From Chryseolinea serpens (GTDB taxonomy: Bacteria > Bacteroidota > Bacteroidia > Cytophagales > Cyclobacteriaceae): DNA of 64,000 bases. Shown here piece after piece: positions 59,909 through 64,000 of this stretch. The stretch lies in the NCBI RefSeq assembly GCF_900129725.1, contig NZ_FQWQ01000001.1:1488001-1552000 (forward strand). Reading direction: 5' to 3'. How positions within the stretch are numbered: the first letter of the stretch is position 1; each line of letters starts with the position of its first letter. The notes beneath the pieces were generated by a model. That model did not search any database. It had not been told where the DNA came from and saw only the letters and a list, made by a program, of their open reading frames with translations. The position numbers and the translations under genes were made by a program.

Positions 59909-61360
59909 TTATTCCTTCACGGCCACAAAATATTTCTTTTCGCTATCGCACACATGACAGCGATAGCTTTCGGGCAATTCGCTAAACGCTGTCCCTGCTG
60001 GAACATGCGCGATCTCGTCGCCGTATTTTTGGTCGTAGACGGTCAGGCAGTTGCTGCATTGATAGATGGAGTCGGGATGGCCATTTACCGCTGGAGTGTC
60101 GGGTGACTTGGCCGGTTCTTTTTCGGGGTTGAGTTGGCGGAAATAGAGTTTACTCAACTCGATAAGCAAGGCGGGGATCAACTCTTTGGATACACGACGG
60201 GCATAGGGAATATAAGTGATCGTGTTGGGGTTAAAATCCTTGGCGTAAGAAATGTCATAATACTCGCCCGTGGTCGTGCCGCCGATCTGGCTCCGGGCAA
60301 TGACCACTGACGTGAAATGAAAACTCTCGCGATTGGTCTTTATGGAAAAGGTGAGGCCATGCGTGCTGATGTCCTGTTGATCCAGCTCGCGCACCAGAAA
60401 GCGCTTCAACTCGAGGGCTTCGGCGTCGATCACGGGCAAGTGCCAGTTGAGCTCCAGCGAGGAGTGGCGTTCGTTGATCCCAAACTTGCCCATCACCTTC
60501 TGCCACCGCAGGCGGTCGCTGGCTTTGATGCCCTTCACGACAAACGCCTTCCAGGGAATGATGTTGATCTTGCTGATGTTGGTTTCCTGACACAGCCGGC
60601 AGGCCGCGCTCATGAATTCGATGTCGTATTGGTTGTTGCGCCAATATAAGCCCAGCCAATATTGGTTGTTGAGCATGGCGTTCAGACCTTCATAATAGGG
60701 AAACGCCGTGTCGGTGAAGGCCAGCTTTTCGGTGATGGGGTGATAGTTGATCCGTACGTAATTATTTTTTAGCACGAGATACAATTCCTCGGTCGTAAAC
60801 GGCAGGAATTCCTGGAAGATCTTTTCGAGCTCTCGTGCGATCTTGGGAATGTCCTGCCCAAAGATGAGCTTGGGCCAGCATTCCAGCAGGTTGCCCTTGC
60901 GGGGGTCGCGGATGTAGAGGTACCAGTAGTTTTCCTCGCGCGACGCGATAAAATTCAACTCGCCCGAAAACAACGGCACCAGGCTTTGCAGGGGGTCGAC
61001 AATATTGATCTTGAGACGCGGTGTGAATTCGAAGGCATCGATCAACACGTTGTAGGTATCCTCCTTCACCCACGGCGTGGTGTCCACCACGTTCACGGCC
61101 ACGTAGGAGCTGACGATGTTCTGGTGGACCGATTGATCGCCCGAAAGTTCGTGTTCAATTTTGATGGCGTTGAACACCGCATCCACCTGCGCCTCGCCGG
61201 CCTGGTTGCGGGGGAACATGATGTCTTGCCGCGAGCCAAAGAGCACATATTTGTTGCCCAGGCTTTTAGACAGCTCCATGATCTTCAGCAACGCCGCCGG
61301 CGAAAGAAAGCCACCTTTTACAAATACCCGGATGAGATCGCGTTTTTCGTCGCCTTGCAT
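59909..61360 (-). CDS. Sulfite/nitrite-reductase-like protein with C-terminal rubredoxin domain
   Basis: A 483-residue cytosolic protein. The N-terminus carries a ferredoxin-like NIR/SIR half-domain (VFVKGGFLSPAALLKIMELS, GSRQDIMFPRNQ, near residues 12-60). A second half-domain appears in the middle (VVKGIKASDRLRWQKVMG to SFHFTSVVIARSQIGG). The C-terminus (about residues 432-478) is a rubredoxin: YQCSNCLTVYDQ and SYRCHVCDSE give the four Fe-binding Cys. The usual siroheme/4Fe-4S motif C-x5-C...C-x3-C is not present, only AACRLCQET, so catalysis as nitrite reductase is doubtful. It starts 52 nt after the nitrate reductase gene and likely transfers electrons in that system. Confidence 0.7.
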   Translation of the reverse strand: MQGDEKRDLIRVFVKGGFLSPAALLKIMELSKSLGNKYVLFGSRQDIMFPRNQAGEAQVDAVFNAIKIEHELSGDQSVHQNIVSSYVAVNVVDTTPWVKEDTYNVLIDAFEFTPRLKINIVDPLQSLVPLFSGELNFIASREENYWYLYIRDPRKGNLLECWPKLIFGQDIPKIARELEKIFQEFLPFTTEELYLVLKNNYVRINYHPITEKLAFTDTAFPYYEGLNAMLNNQYWLGLYWRNNQYDIEFMSAACRLCQETNISKINIIPWKAFVVKGIKASDRLRWQKVMGKFGINERHSSLELNWHLPVIDAEALELKRFLVRELDQQDISTHGLTFSIKTNRESFHFTSVVIARSQIGGTTTGEYYDISYAKDFNPNTITYIPYARRVSKELIPALLIELSKLYFRQLNPEKEPAKSPDTPAVNGHPDSIYQCSNCLTVYDQKYGDEIAHVPAGTAFSELPESYRCHVCDSEKKYFVAVKE

Positions 61361-61412
61361 ACCTTCAGTTTCCCGCTTTGATACTAAAAGAATTATTTGT
61401 CAATTCCATGGG

Positions 61413-64000
61413 TCACGCACTAACTTTTGCCGTTTTCAGCATCTGTGCGATCTCGGGTTTGCAACTGCCGCATCCTAAACCAGCGCCCGACTGCTTGCAA
61501 AGGTCGCCCAGGCTTGTGCAGCCGCCGCGAATCAACGCCTCTAAATTGCCGGCACCCACCTGGTTGCACGAACACACGAGCTTGCCCAACACCGGCTCGG
61601 CCGCCTTGCCCGACCGCAGCAGCTGCATGCGGCGCTCCGAAAGCTCCGTGCCGTTCTCGATCAGCGACTTGAACTCGGCAAACTCGCTTTTGTCGCCGAT
61701 CAGGATGGCGCCGACCAGCCGGTCGTCTTTGATGATACATTTTTTATAATAGCGCATCGACATGTCGATGAACAGGATCTCGTCGTAGTCCTTTTCGTTG
61801 GCGGGGATATCGGAGAGGCCGATCGAGCAAAGGTCCAGACCCGACAGCTTCAGGATGTTCATGGGCACCGCGCCATCGTATTGACTTTGGGCGTCACCAT
61901 AGAGAAAACGCGCCAGCACGTCGGCTTGTTTTTCGGCAGCCGACGTAATGCCAAGCGTCTTGCCACGATGTTCGGCAATTTCACCGATGGCAAAGATGTC
62001 GGGGTCGCTGGTTTGCAGATAATCGTTCACGATAATGCCCCTCCCCGACTCAATGCCGGCCTCCAGCGCAAACTCGATATTCGGGCGCGTGCCCACGGCA
62101 TACACAATGGCATTCACCTGGATCTCCTTGCCGCTGCGCAACTGTGGTACCAGCATCTCGGTCGCTTCATCAAATAAGACAGATTGCACCTGGTCGTTCA
62201 TGTACACCACAATGCCGCTCTCTTCGATAAACTCCAGGAGCAACTCCCCGGCTACCTGGTCCACCTGGCGTTCCATGAGACGGCTGCTCATTTGCAAAAT
62301 GGAAACCGAGATGTCTATTTCACGCAGGGAAACGGCAAGCTCCAAGCCCAACAATCCACCGCCCACAATGAGCACATGGCCTTTTGGTTTCAGGTGCGCT
62401 TTCAGTCGGTCAGCATCCGGCCGGGTGCGCATGGTGAACACGCCGGGGAGCTTCACCGGGGCATCGTTGGGAACGTGTGCCCGCGTGCCGGTGGCCAGGA
62501 TGAGTTTGTCGTAGGCATGGCGTTCGCCAAATCTATCGACGGCAATTTTTTCTTTCCGGTTGATCGCCACAATTTCATTCTCCAACTGCAACCGCACATT
62601 CAGCGCTTCAAACTCGCCGTCCTGAAATTTCTGCAGGCGTTCCCAGGGCAGGTGTTCGTTCACATATTCCGGCAACAACACGCGGTTGTAGAATGGATAT
62701 TTTTCTTTCGAGATCACGGTGATCTCGTCCTCCACGTTAAGGGAGCGATAGGTACAGATAAAACGATAGGCTGCAGCGCCCGCACCCACGACAAGGATTT
62801 TCTCCGCCGGTCTACGGTAGGCATATACTTCGACGACCGAAAATTTAAAATCGGGTTCCTTCGAGATCGGGTCCACGCGCGAGCTGGTCACATTGTTTAC
62901 GCGGGCCAGGTCGCTGGTCATGCTCTTGCCCCAATGCATGGGCATAAAGACCACGCCCGGTTTAATTTCTTCCGTGATCTTTGCACACACACGCGCCTCT
63001 CCATGTTCATTCTTGATCACCACCGGATCGCCTTCACGGATGTTCCGGGCGGCGGCATCAAAGGGATGGATCTCCAGGAAAGGCTTGTCGATGTGTTGAC
63101 GCAGGCGGTTCACCTTTCCCGTCTTCGTCATGGTGTGCCATTGATCGCGGATGCGGCCCGAAGTAAGGATGAGCGGATGCGTCGCGGTCGGCGGGTCCGA
63201 CAAATTTTCGGGTGCGTCGAGCGTAAAGAATTTTGCTTTTTTTGATGGGGTATAAAAGCGATGGTCTGTAAAAAGACGGGGCGTGCCACCATGCGTTTCA
63301 TCGGGCACCGGCCATTGCAGGGTGCCTTCGGTCTGCAGCCGTTCATAGGACAGCCCACTGATGTCGATGTTCGTTCCTTGGGTCAGCCTGGCGTGCTCGG
63401 CAAATATTTCCGCGGACGATGCAAAATCGAAACCGTGAAATCCCATGGCCTTGGCAAACGTGCAAAGGATCTCGCTGTCGGGACGGGCCTCGCCGGGGGG
63501 ATCCACAATTTTACGCAGGTGACTGATGCGGCGTTCGGAGTTGGTCATCGTTCCCTCTTTTTCAAAATGGCCTGCCGCGGGAAGTACGAGGTCGGCGTAA
63601 GCTACCGTGTCCGAAAGCCTGGAGATGTCCTGTACCACGACGAAGCGCGCGTTCTTCAACGCCGCCTCGGCGCGTTTGAGGTCGGGCAAACTCACCAGCG
63701 GGTTAGTGCAGATGATCCACACCGCTTTCAGGTCGCCGCGTTCCAGGGCTTCGATCATTTGGGTGGCCGTGTAGCCAGGCTTGTCCGAGATGGAGTCTAC
63801 ACCCCAGAACTCGGCCACTTCTTTTCGATGTTGTGGATTGGCAATCGTGCGGTGTGCCGCCAACATCGTGGCGAGACCGCCCACTTCGCGTCCACCCATG
63901 GCGTTGGGCTGGCCGGTGAGGGAAAACGGTCCCGAGCCGGGTTTGCCGATGTGGCCGGTGATGAGGTTTAGGCTGATCAGTGAGAAATTCTTTTTTACGC
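61413..64000 (-). CDS. NasA-type nitrate reductase fused to NirB-like reductase and BFD domain (5' end beyond window)
   Basis: The frame is open to 64000 and reads through the N-terminal direction as TGHIGKPGSGPFSLTGQPNAMGG..., so the true start is outside. Order in the visible 861 residues: the C-terminal half of a molybdopterin nitrate reductase (QPNAMGGREVGGLA, LPAAGHFEKEGTMTNSERR, DQWHTMTKTGKVNRL), then an NAD(P)H/FAD-dependent oxidoreductase like NirB N-terminal (ILVVGAGAAAYRF, ATGTRAHVPNDAPVKLPGV, VLIVGGGLLGLELAVSL), and a C-terminal BFD-type [2Fe-2S] domain (LVCSCNQVGAGN, LGCGSCKPE). So one polypeptide could move electrons from NAD(P)H to nitrate. Start of the Mo domain, including its N-terminal FeS cluster, cannot be seen. 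Confidence 0.85.
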   Translation of the reverse strand, partial: VKKNFSLISLNLITGHIGKPGSGPFSLTGQPNAMGGREVGGLATMLAAHRTIANPQHRKEVAEFWGVDSISDKPGYTATQMIEALERGDLKAVWIICTNPLVSLPDLKRAEAALKNARFVVVQDISRLSDTVAYADLVLPAAGHFEKEGTMTNSERRISHLRKIVDPPGEARPDSEILCTFAKAMGFHGFDFASSAEIFAEHARLTQGTNIDISGLSYERLQTEGTLQWPVPDETHGGTPRLFTDHRFYTPSKKAKFFTLDAPENLSDPPTATHPLILTSGRIRDQWHTMTKTGKVNRLRQHIDKPFLEIHPFDAAARNIREGDPVVIKNEHGEARVCAKITEEIKPGVVFMPMHWGKSMTSDLARVNNVTSSRVDPISKEPDFKFSVVEVYAYRRPAEKILVVGAGAAAYRFICTYRSLNVEDEITVISKEKYPFYNRVLLPEYVNEHLPWERLQKFQDGEFEALNVRLQLENEIVAINRKEKIAVDRFGERHAYDKLILATGTRAHVPNDAPVKLPGVFTMRTRPDADRLKAHLKPKGHVLIVGGGLLGLELAVSLREIDISVSILQMSSRLMERQVDQVAGELLLEFIEESGIVVYMNDQVQSVLFDEATEMLVPQLRSGKEIQVNAIVYAVGTRPNIEFALEAGIESGRGIIVNDYLQTSDPDIFAIGEIAEHRGKTLGITSAAEKQADVLARFLYGDAQSQYDGAVPMNILKLSGLDLCSIGLSDIPANEKDYDEILFIDMSMRYYKKCIIKDDRLVGAILIGDKSEFAEFKSLIENGTELSERRMQLLRSGKAAEPVLGKLVCSCNQVGAGNLEALIRGGCTSLGDLCKQSGAGLGCGSCKPEIAQMLKTAKVSA

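Overview
The window looks like a chromosomal segment of a Bacteroidota bacterium, most likely Cytophagales (Chryseolinea/Ohtaekwangia-like; this is inference, not a database match). The reasons are a type III glutamine synthetase, many short-signal lipoproteins, Bacteroidota-typical families (DUF6252-like, DUF2807/head-GIN, PD40, GldK-like SUMF1 proteins, LytTR/LytS pairs), little Shine-Dalgarno signal, and promoter candidates of the Bacteroidota form TTTG-N19/20-TAnnTTTG. I see no rRNA, tRNA, CRISPR array, prophage or insertion sequence with a transposase.

Layout. 1-5 kb: a truncated exported protein, a DAACS dicarboxylate symporter, an ApnL-like protein and a membrane TPR protein, separated by an inverted pair of heptanucleotide-repeat arrays. 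5-13 kb: a 2056-residue alpha-2-macroglobulin and two convergent, overlapping DUF6252-like lipoprotein genes. 13-22 kb: a GAF/PAS signalling protein, a TreS-maltokinase fusion downstream of a lipid kinase, and surE. 22-26 kb: a lipoprotein pair, a tiny HTH regulator with an abutting dyad, and fabH. 26-31 kb: gntP, then a tight RidA / D-threonine-aldolase-family / M19 dipeptidase operon that looks like D-amino-acid or dipeptide catabolism. 31-43 kb: proteases (M16, S41, M28), an alpha/beta hydrolase, GSIII with its own promoter and terminator, a fatty-acid-hydroxylase-family protein and a DUF2807 protein. 43-54 kb: TerB-like, amidohydrolase, barrel-like and unknown exported proteins, an NHL protein, a CPA2 antiporter and a LytS/LytTR two-component pair. 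54-60 kb: PD40 protein, degenerate receiver, GldK-like protein, a three-gene cassette of small exported proteins, and several REP-like palindromic elements. 60-64 kb: a nitrate-assimilation locus with a NasA-type nitrate reductase fused to a NirB-like FAD reductase and BFD domain (cut by the window end), and a rubredoxin-tailed sulfite/nitrite-reductase-like protein that lacks the siroheme/4Fe-4S cysteines.

Most genes are housekeeping or envelope functions in short operons. The most unusual content is the dispersed repeat families (heptad arrays; stem-linker-stem REP-like elements), the nitrate reductase fusion with its odd partner, the D-amino-acid-like operon, the small exported cassette at 57.3-58.6 kb, and several perfect dyads next to regulators or promoters. 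Function calls rest on motifs read by eye; no search was run.
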